Below, in pieces: positions 34,651-45,391 of a DNA stretch of 64,000 nucleotides. This stretch comes from Adiantum capillus-veneris (Eukaryota; Streptophyta; Polypodiopsida; Polypodiales; Pteridaceae), in NCBI GenBank assembly GCA_014529385.2, contig CM043944.1:91383914-91447913 (forward strand). Direction: 5' to 3'. Position 1 is the first letter of the stretch. Every line of letters begins with the position of its first letter. The position numbers and the translations under genes are program-made. Below the pieces are notes generated by a model. That model ran no database searches. It saw nothing but the letters and a program-made list of their open reading frames with translations, and had not been told where the DNA came from.

Positions 34651-37206
34651 CTATCTAAGCCACTCCACTAGAGTAGGGTTCTTGCACTTCCATATCCCTT
34701 GGATTTGCCTAATAACTAGTAAGGAATCACCTCTTATTATAAGTCTTTCGATGCCAAGTTTTCTGCATTCTTCAAGCCCCAACTTTAAGGTGACATACTC
34801 AGCCTCATTATTAGAATGAACATTTTCCAAGGTGATACCTTTCTTAGCAAGAACTTCCCTTTGTGGACTTACAATAAGAACCCCCCCTGCTGCCTGATCG
34901 TGTTGTTGTCGGTAAGCTCCATCAAAGCACAAAATGTGTGCATTGTCCATCTCCTCCTCATTATTTTGTGGTGTAGCTTTGTCTCCTGCCTTTGGTGACT
35001 CTTTCCTTTCTCTCACTTTGTATGTGAGAATGTCTGCAAGACCTGCCCTTGTGCTATCTTCCACAAGAAAAGTGTATTCGAACTCTTGAAGTTCTAGAAC
35101 CCATTTGGCTATCCTAGATGAGAGGCTCATGTGTTGCACAACATATGGTAAATTGTTTTCCATGGTGAGAATGACAAATGGTGCAGGTAAGAGATATGAT
35201 CGGAACTTTCTTACCGCAAACATAATTGTGAATACCACCTTCTCCATATCCGTGTAGCCCTTCTCTGCAGCGGTCATGACTTTGCTTGCAAAGTATACTG
35301 GCCTCATGTAGCATGTTTTTGGGTCTTTTTGCATGAGAACTACACCGATGGCCTCCATTCCTACACTTGGCGTGATGTAATATGTATCCTTTGGATTTGG
35401 TGGCATTATTGTTGGAAGAGAGTTGAGAATACCCTTTACTTCAGTAAAGCATAATTCGTGTTCCTCTCTCCATTCAAATGTGGGTTTGTTTGCTAGCTTG
35501 TGCAAAGGTGCAATAGCTTCCTCTAGAAGGTGAATGAAACGAGACATGTACCTTACTTTGTGGTTGAAAGTCATGAGCTCCTTGGTTGTCGTTGGTGGTT
35601 GTAGTGACAAGAGAGCATTTACTTTTGATGGATCCACTTGAATTCCTTGCAAAGAAACCACATGACCTAGCAATACCACTTGTGACTCTGCAATGTGACA
35701 CTTCTCAGGATTAAGTTGTCCCCCAAATTGATGAAGCCTCCTAAGCCCCTCCTCAACTTTTTGGCAATGAAGTCTTTTGCTACTATAGATACAGAAGTCA
35801 TCCATAAAAACCCTAATTGACTTTCCAAAGAAGGGCTGAAAGACAAGAGTTGTAAACCTTATAAAGGTACTAGGAGCATTTGTGAGCCCAAATGGCATCA
35901 CTCTATAGGCAAAGCAACCCCAAGGTGTGATGAAAGTGGTTTTTAACTGATCTTCTTCTGCTATTCTGATTTGAAAATACCCTGAATACCCATCACACAC
36001 TGTGTAACATTCATAGCCGGCTACTTCGTTTAAGATTTCATCTTGGAAAGGAAGAGGAAAATGATCCCTCTTTGTTGCAGCATTGAGCGGTTTGTAGTCA
36101 ACACAGACCCTCCATTTTCCATTCTTTTTAGGGGTTACTACAATTGGGGACACCCACTCAGAGTTAGACACAGGGTAAATGAAACCAGCTTTGAGGAGTC
36201 GGTTAACCTCTGTCAAAAGTGCCTCTTGTTGTATTTTTCCTAGGCGCCTTAGCTTTTGAGCCACAGGTTTAGTACCTGGTTTCAATTCTATGCCATGCTC
36301 TATAACATCCACACCTCTAATTTGTGAGTAATCAGTGATAAACAAATTGGGATACCTCTTGAGCATATCGATGTAGGACCGCTTCTCCTCAGGGGTAAGA
36401 TCTTTTGCAAGCATCCTCTCAAAGTCTTCAAAGTGCTTGTGGTCACCTTTGTCATCCTTTGTTTGCTCCTTTGTTGGGTCAACCTCTATTGATGGAGTTT
36501 TTGATGTGTTGAAGATGATTCCCATTACCTCCAAAGATGATTCTTCTTCGCTATTGGATGTAGTGGTTGAACTTTCCTCGTCGCTTGAGCCAAAACTCTC
36601 TTCACTTTCTTCATCAGCCGTGGTCTCATAGTTGATGTCGAGCTGCTTTCCTTCATGCCAATCATATACTACATGTTGCCCCTTTTTGAGAATCAATTGT
36701 CCTCGTCCCCATTTTTGATCTGCATTCACAGCAATGAGCCAAGGCCTCCCTAGGATGATGGGATAGCCCTCCCCCTTGGCTGGCATAACATACATGTCCA
36801 CACGTGCATCTATATTACATACAGAAACTTTTACATTCTCGATGATCCCTAGGCACTTCACACTTGCATTGTTGGCCAGCCTAGCTTGACAATTAGAGGA
36901 TTTAGTGATTTCAAGCCCTAGTCTATTCATGGCTCTTTTCGTGATCACACACATTTGTGCTCCACCATCAACATACACATTGGATACCTTCCTACCCCTT
37001 ACATAAGCATCTACAATAGGTTCCACATCTTGTTGTGGCTTTGAAGTCAATGCCTTTACTGTCACCTTTTCTTTCTTTCTTGGGAGTCTTGTGCTTACAA
37101 GTTTGGACCAGTGCTTTCTCACCTTGGGTGATAGATGTAGGAGTTGAGGCCAAGAAATATTGGGCTTTTGAGTTTGCAAATCTTCTAAGATGTTGTAGGG
37201 TTCCAT
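34651..37206 (-). CDS. pol: E3 pol: protease, reverse transcriptase, two RNase H domains
   Basis: An 851-codon segment. Protease is near residues 65-160 (VYVDGGAQMCVIT, later ILGRPWL). An acidic linker (~195-260) follows. RT spans about 310-520 with VCVDYKPLN, DGYSGYFQI, VMPFGLTNAPSTF and FMDDF (467-471). The first RNase H (~605-730) keeps PVYFASKVM and YTDMEKVVFTIMFAV, but the usual DAS is TPS and the last D-H is ENN, so its active site looks lost. The second, archaeal-type RNase H (~755-851) has FDGAYRQ, NNEAEYVTL and GDSLLVIRQ with catalytic D, E, D present. The frame is shared with gag (separated by TGA at 37,318) and with integrase (separated by TAG at 34,651), so gag-pol was probably a single ORF. 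Confidence 0.92.
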   Translation of the reverse strand: MEPYNILEDLQTQKPNISWPQLLHLSPKVRKHWSKLVSTRLPRKKEKVTVKALTSKPQQDVEPIVDAYVRGRKVSNVYVDGGAQMCVITKRAMNRLGLEITKSSNCQARLANNASVKCLGIIENVKVSVCNIDARVDMYVMPAKGEGYPIILGRPWLIAVNADQKWGRGQLILKKGQHVVYDWHEGKQLDINYETTADEESEESFGSSDEESSTTTSNSEEESSLEVMGIIFNTSKTPSIEVDPTKEQTKDDKGDHKHFEDFERMLAKDLTPEEKRSYIDMLKRYPNLFITDYSQIRGVDVIEHGIELKPGTKPVAQKLRRLGKIQQEALLTEVNRLLKAGFIYPVSNSEWVSPIVVTPKKNGKWRVCVDYKPLNAATKRDHFPLPFQDEILNEVAGYECYTVCDGYSGYFQIRIAEEDQLKTTFITPWGCFAYRVMPFGLTNAPSTFIRFTTLVFQPFFGKSIRVFMDDFCIYSSKRLHCQKVEEGLRRLHQFGGQLNPEKCHIAESQVVLLGHVVSLQGIQVDPSKVNALLSLQPPTTTKELMTFNHKVRYMSRFIHLLEEAIAPLHKLANKPTFEWREEHELCFTEVKGILNSLPTIMPPNPKDTYYITPSVGMEAIGVVLMQKDPKTCYMRPVYFASKVMTAAEKGYTDMEKVVFTIMFAVRKFRSYLLPAPFVILTMENNLPYVVQHMSLSSRIAKWVLELQEFEYTFLVEDSTRAGLADILTYKVRERKESPKAGDKATPQNNEEEMDNAHILCFDGAYRQQHDQAAGGVLIVSPQREVLAKKGITLENVHSNNEAEYVTLKLGLEECRKLGIERLIIRGDSLLVIRQIQGIWKCKNPTLVEWLR

Positions 37207-37317
37207 ATTCTTTCCTAATGGAAAATCGTTGATGCCGATCTCCCTTCGCCTTGACCTCTGCTTCTTGCCTCCTTCCTCCTTCTTTGACTTTTTCTTCCTC
37301 TCCTTCCTTGCAAGTTC

Positions 37318-38391
37318 TCACTCTTCATTCCTTGTGTCTTCATCCTTGTTGTGTGCTCTTGTGCGCTTTTTTGCTAGCATAACATCAAAATGTATAGGGC
37401 TCACCTCTATCTCCTCTTCCAGTTTTATGACGTTTACTCCTCTCTCTTCCTCCACTGGTGGGATAGGAGGGATGTTTGCTACTGGAGGTGGTGGTGGTCG
37501 ACGAAGAATTTGCGGGGCTTGAGCATGCTCTTGCTGCACCATGAGCGGAGGGGGTCTAGGAGGGTATATGTCCCCTGGAAGCCTTCGAGGGTGAGGGCAA
37601 TTATACATGCCATGACCAACTTCGTTGCAATTCCAGCATCTCAACTCTTGTACTTGACGTCGTTGATTGCGATTCCCTTCTCTTGGTTGTTGTTGTTGGG
37701 GTAGGACCTGCACTAGATTCAAGGTGAGACTCTCTAGTTGTTGAGTTAATCTTTGCAAGATCTCTTGTTGTGATCCTTCCCCTATTTGTGAAGTTTGGGC
37801 AAGAGAACCCCTAACTTGTGCTCCCATGCTTGGTGAAGAATCCCTCTCAATGACTTCATTTAGGTTCCTTGTTCTATGTGCTTGAAAATTTAACTTCTTG
37901 AATTTGACCATGGCCACCTCGCGTGCTTCCTCAAATGTTGATGGGAATTTTAACTCTACCTTGGTCTTCAAAATTGGATACAAGCCAGCCATGAACCTAT
38001 CTTTCTTTAGAAAGTTTGGTGCACCACCTTGGTTTTGTAAGGTAGCCTCCCATCTATCCCATAGGTTAAGGAAAACGGCCTCATAAGATGGGTAGTCTTC
38101 AAGGAATACCTGTTTATGTTGAAGTAGACAATTCCAAAGACCCTCTGGAGTATCTCCTTGCCCAAATTTGGCAAGAAAAATTGCACGTAGCCTCTCCCAA
38201 TTGGTTTTTTTTTGAGGTTGCAAGGCCTCGTACCATGCCTTAGCCTCCCCTTTGAGAACGAGTGGAAAAGCACGCAGCTTTACCTCTTCTTGATCTCTCC
38301 CAGAGATGAGGTGTGCCATCTCCAAATTATCCAGAAATTCTTGTGCATCCTCACCATTTTTAAAATGAAAGGTAGGAAAAGTGCTTGACAT
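37318..38391 (-). CDS. gag: E3 Gag polyprotein
   Basis: I start at MSSTFPTFHF; the frame is open further upstream, but this Met precedes the conserved part. The Retrotrans_gag-type capsid region has NGEDAQEFLDNLEMA, AKAWYEALQPQKKTNWERL and AIFLAKFGQG. The C-terminal part is Gln-rich and carries one CCHC zinc knuckle, CWNCNEVGHGMYNC, then a Pro-rich tail (PPRPPPL, RRPPPPPV). It ends at TGA 37,318-37,320; the next 37 codons, very Lys/Arg-rich, stay in frame up to the first Met of pol, so readthrough or a recent CGA-to-TGA change would join Gag and Pol. Confidence 0.9.
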   Translation of the reverse strand: MSSTFPTFHFKNGEDAQEFLDNLEMAHLISGRDQEEVKLRAFPLVLKGEAKAWYEALQPQKKTNWERLRAIFLAKFGQGDTPEGLWNCLLQHKQVFLEDYPSYEAVFLNLWDRWEATLQNQGGAPNFLKKDRFMAGLYPILKTKVELKFPSTFEEAREVAMVKFKKLNFQAHRTRNLNEVIERDSSPSMGAQVRGSLAQTSQIGEGSQQEILQRLTQQLESLTLNLVQVLPQQQQPREGNRNQRRQVQELRCWNCNEVGHGMYNCPHPRRLPGDIYPPRPPPLMVQQEHAQAPQILRRPPPPPVANIPPIPPVEEERGVNVIKLEEEIEVSPIHFDVMLAKKRTRAHNKDEDTRNEE

Positions 38392-38444
38392 TTTTACAAT
38401 ACAAGGAGGTTTGTGTACCACAAAGTTTTGACTACGATGAGTGA

Positions 38445-38657
38445 TCACATCAAAATGAAAATATATACATCAAGTGTTAGTTCATAATTTATCATAGGCA
38501 AAATAAAAGGGTTGATTGAGGCATTAATTTCATTAAGGCGAGTGGGTCCAAATATTCTCCTAATGGTTGCTTGAAATCTAAATTTTGTAGCAATTATGAT
38601 GTGCACAGATTGACGAGCTATAGGTGTAAAAGGAGAAGCAGCTCCAGGTTGGTTCAT
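38445..38657 (-). CDS. E3 leader ORF, copy 2
   Basis: A 70-codon ATG frame between primer site and gag. Its C-terminal half (RRIFGPTRLNEINAS, NPFILPMINYELTLDVYIFI) matches that of the ORF at 38,741. Ogre/Tat elements may carry an ORF before gag, but whether this is such an ORF is unclear. No known domain. Confidence 0.4.
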   Translation of the reverse strand: MNQPGAASPFTPIARQSVHIIIATKFRFQATIRRIFGPTRLNEINASINPFILPMINYELTLDVYIFILM

Positions 38658-38740
38658 GTGACAATGTGTTCTCCTTTTTCTTTCTCTTGAAGAAAGTTTC
38701 CTTTGAGTGGATCTCTATCTAAGCGCCTCTTGTCCCTGCC

Positions 38741-38971
38741 TCAAAACAAAATAAAAACATGGACATCAAATGAATCATCATAATTAATGAATGGAAGAAT
38801 GATGGGATTTGAAGATGCCAAGATTTCACCAAGTCTTTCTGCTCCAAACATAAAAACAATGCGTTGTTGGTAAAAAAATTTGCGATCTACACAAATGTTA
38901 ATTCTGATGCGTTGTGAAAAATGAAAAGCATATGGTGCAACTCTATTGTTCATGAGGAGAATAGAAGGCAA
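38741..38971 (-). CDS. E3 leader ORF, copy 1
   Basis: A 76-codon ATG frame starting about 35 bp inside the LTR boundary. The C-terminal half (FMFGAERLGEILASS, NPIILPFINYDDSFDVHVFI) is a diverged duplicate of the downstream ORF, suggesting an old tandem duplication in the leader. No known domain. Confidence 0.4.
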   Translation of the reverse strand: MPSILLMNNRVAPYAFHFSQRIRINICVDRKFFYQQRIVFMFGAERLGEILASSNPIILPFINYDDSFDVHVFILF

Positions 38972-38980
38972 TTAGGAAAG

Positions 38981-38998
38981 TTCCTCAGTGGGGGCACC
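38981..38998 (-). promoter_or_regulatory. E3 primer binding site
   Basis: Minus strand TGGTGCCCCCACTGAGGA lies seven bases inside the 5' LTR. Its complement ends in CCA as a tRNA 3' end does. I cannot say which tRNA. Confidence 0.65.
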
Positions 38999-39005
38999 AC
39001 TTTTA

Positions 39006-40985
39006 TGAGAGCGGATTTTTTGAGATGGGGCGCAACTCAAGGCTCCCACCAGACAACCACTCCGTGAGACCCTACACACGCATATTTCTTAGGGGCACCA
39101 CCCTCTTTTATGGAGAAAGAAGGAAACCAAAACAAACCGCACACACACACACACTCTCACACCTTCCTTATGTGCTTCAACACAAAATGCCCTTCAACCA
39201 TTCAACACACACTCCTTAAGCAATCCCTTTGAACACTGCACAAACTCACATGCAAAGATTGACCTTCACCATATTAGTTCTCATATACTTCTAAGAAAAT
39301 CAAGCACAAAACCTCAAAACTCAAAACACCATAATGCACAAATACTTGACAACTCCTTTCCTTTCCCAAAAGAAGAGACTACTTACACACATAAGGCGGC
39401 ATGCATAGAGAGCTCTTCTCCATCTATGCAGCCCCAAGACTTACTTACACACAACATAAGGAGAGAAGCCAAGCAAATAGACACCATGGTGCACAAAAAC
39501 TTTCTCAACAAACAAGCAACCCAATGAGCACAAAATATGAGAAGCTGCCGAGATAGACTTACCAATTTTACATGCGTTTAGAGCAAAAGTGTGACGACGA
39601 CGCCCCAATTGCAACAATTTGTTGATCAAACCATGAGATAGATCATTGAACTTGATATCCTTGCTCTCATATAGAATCTACAATCCTTATTTAGGGATGA
39701 GTATGATAAGAGAAATGTTTGCAAGAGAATGGTAGCAATAGCATATTGATGCTCTCTCTATGGTGCCGCTTATGATAGCGAGCTTAGGAAATGGATAGGA
39801 AGACGAGAGGAGAGAGAGATTAGAGCTTTCCTAACCTTAGAGGAGCTTATTTGCAGCAATGGAGTAGGTGTGTGTGTTTTTGTGCTTGCAAAAGGGCCTT
39901 TTTATAGTTGTACAAGACCTTGGGTTAGGTTAAACTTGACTAGGGTAGGTAATTAACCATAGTTAGGTTCCCTTTTGACCATTCCTTCAATTATGCAAAT
40001 AAGGGAATTATTTTTTCATTAAAAATAGCCTTTTAAGTCGTGGAGGCTCCATAAGGGTTGATAATGTATGTGGGCCCCACCATGATGTCCCTCCAGTGGC
40101 TCCTGCAGAGTGTCCCCATCTTGTTTGTTGTGTCTCTGGAAGCATCTTGAGCCGACCCCTCCACATGCAAGTGGTTTTTAACTCCCCATTGGTATTTTAG
40201 AATGTTGAAGAAGTCAAGAAAACTTTTCACCTTTGTGGTTTACCTGATTGTAACTTTGACATGCAGTAACAGTGTCCGCAGCACCTTGTTTTCACCATAA
40301 CTTTCAGCCTGTAACTCAGAATTGGGTGCTGTAAAAGGCAAAGTTGACCTTCTCAAAGTGTTTAAGCTGATTTTGGAGTGTTCCTCAAGTATACCCATGA
40401 GCTAAGGCGTTCAAGATGCATCCAAAACACCTTTTGAACCAAGTCTCCTTGTAGGGGGCCCTTTAGCATGCATCCAAGTGTAGCATGCTTTTTTCAAAAG
40501 GGAATCCACCTTAAACAAATGAGGTAGGCTCCAATAAAGTTTGATTTATTGGGGATATACATTATATTTAAGATTTGTTGACCAACACAAGTAAATGATC
40601 CAAGACTTGGGTCACATAGTGGTGGGGAAGGGAAGGCCTACAAGGTTAACCCTACCCTTGAGAGAAGATGGGTAAGATAAGTGCCCATAAATTATTTATT
40701 TACAAATTATGGGATGTAGATAGCTATTTAAATTAGTAAAGGTAATTAGTTAAAAGAATGTGCAGTAAAAAACTAGGAGAGTAGAATTAAGTTTACTATT
40801 TACATTTAGCATGAAGAGAGAAATATGATGTAAATGCATAAAGATCTGAGAAGGGTAAGGTGTTTGTATGGAAAAAGGCTATTTCGGAAAGAGAGAATGA
40901 ACACTAGGTTAAAACTTTGATTAAAAATATATACATTTAAGTAGAAATGTAGTGCAAATGCAAGGTTACCATTTAACGCTACTCA
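39006..40985 (-). repeat. E3 5' LTR
   Basis: Same boundaries (TGAGAGCGG...CGCTACTCA on the plus strand) as the copy at 30,903. About 20-25 substitutions and a shorter CA tract distinguish the two. Followed by GTGT, the right target duplication. Confidence 0.92.
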
Positions 40986-41046
40986 GTGTCTCGCACACAG
41001 TGTATCGGCAAGTTCCTTGCATTGACATGTGCGACATATGTGCACA
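40986..41046 (+). repeat. E2 5' LTR, remaining part after E3
   Basis: GTGT (duplication) then CTCGCACACAGTGTATCGG...GTGCACA, matching the last bases of the 3' LTR (49,357-49,413). Confidence 0.9.
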
Positions 41047-41050
41047 TTTT

Positions 41051-41068
41051 TGGCGCCGTTGCCGAGGA
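41051..41068 (+). promoter_or_regulatory. E2 primer binding site (tRNA-Asp type)
   Basis: TGGCGCCGTTGCCGAGGA begins four bases after the LTR. It matches the tRNA-Asp-complementary site known from Athila-type elements, with one difference (GAGGA for GGGGA). Confidence 0.88.
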
Positions 41069-41948
41069 ATGCCATACACTAATCTTGAATGGCACTCCAT
41101 GCTTCTTTTGTGGTGCAAATTCAATTGTAGGAAAGGTAGGGAAGGAAGATGTGTGTGTTGAGAAGAAGGATTCTGTGTTTCTACTGTGTATTTCTTTGTT
41201 AATGAAGTTTTGAAAGGTTACTGTGTTTTCTCTGTGCTAAGGTATTAGTATTAAGGTTGTTAGTTTTGTGTAATATAAAGTACAGTAAGTAGGAAGTAGA
41301 TCTGTGAGAGCTAATGACGTGTATTAGTGTGTAACAGTAGGTGTATTAGTTGTAAGTAGGTAGGTAGAGTGTGTGTGTGTGTGCTTGCACGCAAGCCGCG
41401 GCGACCTTATCCCAAAATAATAATAATAATAATGAAAGATAAGATCGAGATCGGAATTATCTCCTAGACCCAAGCCCAGACCCAAGTCCAAGCTCACGCT
41501 CAGGCTCAGGCCTCAATCGCCCTTTAAAATTACGTATTTTAGCTTCACACGTTGCTAAAAATTGACTTTTTTGAGGACCAACAGAGCTTCAGGTGACCGA
41601 ACATTGTGCTGTAAAGCACACCGCGACCCTCTGAGTGATACGCTCGTTTAGAGCTATCACACACTTTAATAAAAAATTTGATCATTAAAAAAAACGAGTA
41701 AAAACGGACGCCTAGAAAAGTAAGCGGTTAACCTTCGAGGTTATTCGCCGACGCTTGTAGGGTGCCAAAGGCACATGCATCTGCGCTCTAGTTGTGTGCT
41801 AGAGATGGAGCAACTAGAGAGAATTTTGACTTACGCAAGTTCTCATTATCCACCTACCTTAGGTTTCAGGTCCTCGGCGGGGACCTAAGGTAGTACAAAC
41901 CAAGACCCGAACATAGCGGCTAGTGACTCTTCCTCTGACTACGACGTC
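41069..41948 (+). other. E2 leader region
   Basis: Between primer site and gag. Contains a GT run (41,371-41,386) and an AAT microsatellite (41,416-41,436); no conserved frame recognised. Confidence 0.6.
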
Positions 41949-44900
41949 ATGGAGGGTTTCCCAATGCCTAATCCTGATAGCTCAAGCCAAGACAGGCATG
42001 TCATGGGCCCACAATCCGGGCCAAGCTTGCTTAGCCGCTTGAAGGAAACCTTTAGTAGAGCCACTCACTCCAAACATGGAGCTACTGATGTAAATGAGGG
42101 GGGTAGGGAAGTAAATTCTCCATTCATGACCAACATATTAGAGCCTATGCCCTTAGAGAATGTGCACGTGAATACTTCATTCACTGCACCTCCTGACTCT
42201 TCAGAGCTATTCCCCTCAGAGGTTATATTACCTGATGATAGAAGCCTTGCCGAAATACAGGAGGTTGAGCGATATATCATTGCGGCTAGGGAAAAGGAAG
42301 TTGAGAGCTTACGCAAGGCGGAGCAGCGAAGAGAGTTAAAAGCAAAAGCCCCTATGTCAATATCCTTGCGAAGAGAGCAATCGAGTGCTCCTGACTTAGC
42401 AACCGCTAAGGGCCAACCCCTACAAAGCAACATTTCATCTATCTCAAAGGACACCCCTAGCACCTCAATCCTAGATGGAGCGTTCTTAAATGAGAACTGG
42501 AGTGCGAACTACAAAGGGAAACTCTAACCTACCTATACACAGGTCACACCTATCACGTGGGTTGGTTAGATGTCCTACAATCCACAATGGGTGCTACTAA
42601 TGTGGAGGATCAACAACAAAGAGTTTGTGAGGTCATTCATAGGGTGATTGAGTTAGAGAGACAGAACAAGGGGATCCACATGCCTTCAACGAGTCCCATG
42701 AGATTCTTGGATACAGGGAAGGCTACACAACCGACCTTATCACAAATGGAGACTCCCTCAGTAAGTCCGATGGATCCTCCATATGTTGTTTCACCAGGGG
42801 GTCTCAGTGCAATCTGAGCCCATAAGTGATAGCTTTACCTTTCCAAGTCTAGCTCATCTTTCCCTTGATGACACCACGGCTACCATGCCTACCCCAATGA
42901 TGGGCATGCCGAGAAACACGCCATGGACCTCATTTGTTAGTAAAGCACCACTACATGGTAGCTCAATGCCTGCAACAGTACCTACAAGTGTGTACCAATC
43001 GTATACACCTATGGGTCATCGCACTCATGTAGTCCCTACCCCTCCCATTGTTTGAACTACCTATGCTCCACAACCACAACACCCAAGCTCTTATTTCCAT
43101 GGGACCATACCGGCTAGCGTTAGCATGTCACATCCGATGTCTGTTATTCCTAGGGCCACACATATGAACTTTGGGCCACCACATGGCACAACATCATACC
43201 CAACGTGGAACCCAAGGGCTTCTTATGCGCCAAGCCGAATGCCAATACCTACTCCACATGTAGTCTCTGGAGCACCTTCACCCATTATGCCTGCTCACTT
43301 AGGTGACTTGGCAACATTTTCTCAAGCTATTGGTCGATCTATTGTTGAAATATACTTAACACGCCTGATAGAGATCCTAGAAGTAAGGCAGTACAAATAG
43401 CCAAGCTCACACAAAAATTTAGTGGAGACGGGGATGTGAGAAAGCATATCAAAGTGTTTCAACAAATATGCGATTCTCTAGGAGAACACAATGATCTGCA
43501 TAAGAGTAATGCTTTAAGCCTAACCTTAAGTGGGAAGGCAGGGGATTGGTATAGAACCCTAAGGGTGGAAGAAAAAACGATTTACCCTACTCTTAGGAGA
43601 CTATCCTTGAAAGAATACATACAAGAGGGAGTGCTTTGGGGTGTAGCCTCTCAGCTCCAGAAAGCCCAACGAGAGGAAGGAGAGTCGGTGAGAGACTTTA
43701 TTAGTCGCTTGAAGCATTTGAATTCTCGTTGTAATCCAAATGAGCGCTTCAATAATAATCAATTTCTTGATAGATTCATTAGGGGGGTTACGACATGAGG
43801 ATATCTACAATGGCTTAGTCATTAGAGGTATCACCACTTTGGAAGCAGTCACCACCAATGCAATCCAATTGGAGGATAATTTAATGATTCAAGGAGAAAG
43901 AGTGTCTGTTGAGCCTAAATCTATTAGCTCGCAAGCATCAGGGCATCAGCCAATGACCCTAAAGCCTATTGCTAAGGAGCCAAAGATATCTGAGATGACC
44001 TTAGCAGATCTCACCAAGGCTATTCAAGAGAGTCTTAAAGACAATCGTGCTCTGCAAAACAATCATATGTATCCAAGAAGGGACCAACAATGGTGCTCAG
44101 TATGCTATGGACCGCATAGTACTAGTGAATGCCCTACTTTTAGAGTAAAATTCAATGGGAACTGCAATGCCTATGGGAGGTATGGTCATCAAGCTAAGGA
44201 TTGCATAGTATTTAAGTGCGCAATGGCAAATAGACCAACCTTAGCATGGACAGACACACCTCGAGTGCCTGCATTGATGCCGGCCCCACCTCTTGAACAA
44301 ACAGCACAACACATGGTCCCTAGGGCCCAAAATGTTGTTCAAACAACACCCTTACCACCTCCAGTGCTAGGACCGCAACCACCACATCCAAGAATCACTT
44401 ATGTGAATCAAGTAGGTTGTGAGTCATCTATTGCTTGTTTGGAAGGCTGTGAGGAAGATATAGATCCTAGTATTGCCTATGGGATGGATGTTCTTGAAGA
44501 AAGTCCACAATACTACATGAAGGACTATTGGAGACAAGTCAAACCTGTCTATCAAGTAGCTCTGCTCTTGCTTCAAGAGACCAAAATATCAATTACACTG
44601 CTAAGAGACCACCTCTTCAATTCTATGAGTGTGGAGGTCCACATCGTGTAGCCAAGTGTCCTATTAGGCTACAAAAGAATGCCACACTAATGCAAACCAA
44701 TCAAGCGAGCACGTCTACAATACCGATACTCATGTGTAATCGATGTGGCATACATCATTTGATTGTCCAATGTCCAAATAATCCAAATGCACCGAAGATC
44801 ACGCCATTAAACTTGATTGAAGTTACCGAGGAGCCATCACAAAGTACACTTGTGGTACCAGTAAACGTACTCACACGATCGATGCTCCAAAAACAAAATT

Positions 44901-45139
44901 ATATTCTTGAGGAAAGAGACACGGCATCAATTGCCCAATCTCAGACAAAGAAGAAAACACGGAGAAAGAAATCGCAAAAAGCAGCGAAGTCAAACCCTAG
45001 TTCAAAGACCAACATAGGGACTGGTGACGACCCCGTATATATGAACGAGGCTCAAGAGGATTCTGATTCACGTGAAACCATGGAGACCAAAATGATCACT
45101 AAGATAGAAATCAACAAGGAAGATCTTCATGAGTCATAA
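41949..45139 (+). pseudogene. gag: E2 gag, frameshifted
   Basis: Coding alternates between two frames: 41,949-42,527, 42,557-42,817, 42,783-43,055, 43,125-43,400, 43,436-43,798, 43,740-44,651 and 44,528-45,139. The capsid core is at 43,436 (LHKSNALSLTLSGKAGDWYR, EEGESVRDFISRLKHLNSRC, NNQFLDRFIRGV), matching Retrotrans_gag. Downstream there are several knuckle-like motifs: CSVCYGPHSTSEC, CNAYGRYGHQAKDC (one Cys replaced by Tyr), YECGGPHRVAKC (first Cys missing) and CNRCGIHHLIVQC. The N-terminal part is Ser/Pro-rich with a charged helix (QEVERYIIAAREKEVESLRK). Repeated frame changes mean no intact Gag can be made. Confidence 0.8.
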
Positions 45140-45391
45140 TGGCCAGGATCCAAGAAGAAGATAGGAACTTATCCAAACCCTACAGAGGAGATTGAGCGAG
45201 TCAAGCAATTAAGGAGTTTGGTAGAAGATACCCAAAGGGATCTAGAACCAGCACCTAGGCAGATCCAGATTACAGACACCGTGTTTCCTATGCAACAACA
45301 AGATCACCAAGTCAATAGACCCTTATCCATACCTAGTGTCATCCAAGAAGAAAGTGACTTAAAGTCATGAGAAAGTGGATGTACTCACTTC

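Larger units (their letters stand above)
30903..40985 (-). mobile_element. E3: complete Tat-type Ty3/gypsy retrotransposon
   Basis: A 10.1-kb element on the minus strand with LTRs of 1,993 and 1,980 bp (30,903-32,895 and 39,006-40,985) that differ by only about 1% by eye, GTGT target duplication, primer site, polypurine tract, leader ORFs, gag, and pol with PR-RT-RH-aRNH-INT. The second RNase H places it near the Tat/Ogre/Retand lineage. Gag-pol is one continuous frame with only two stops, so insertion looks fairly recent. Confidence 0.92.
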
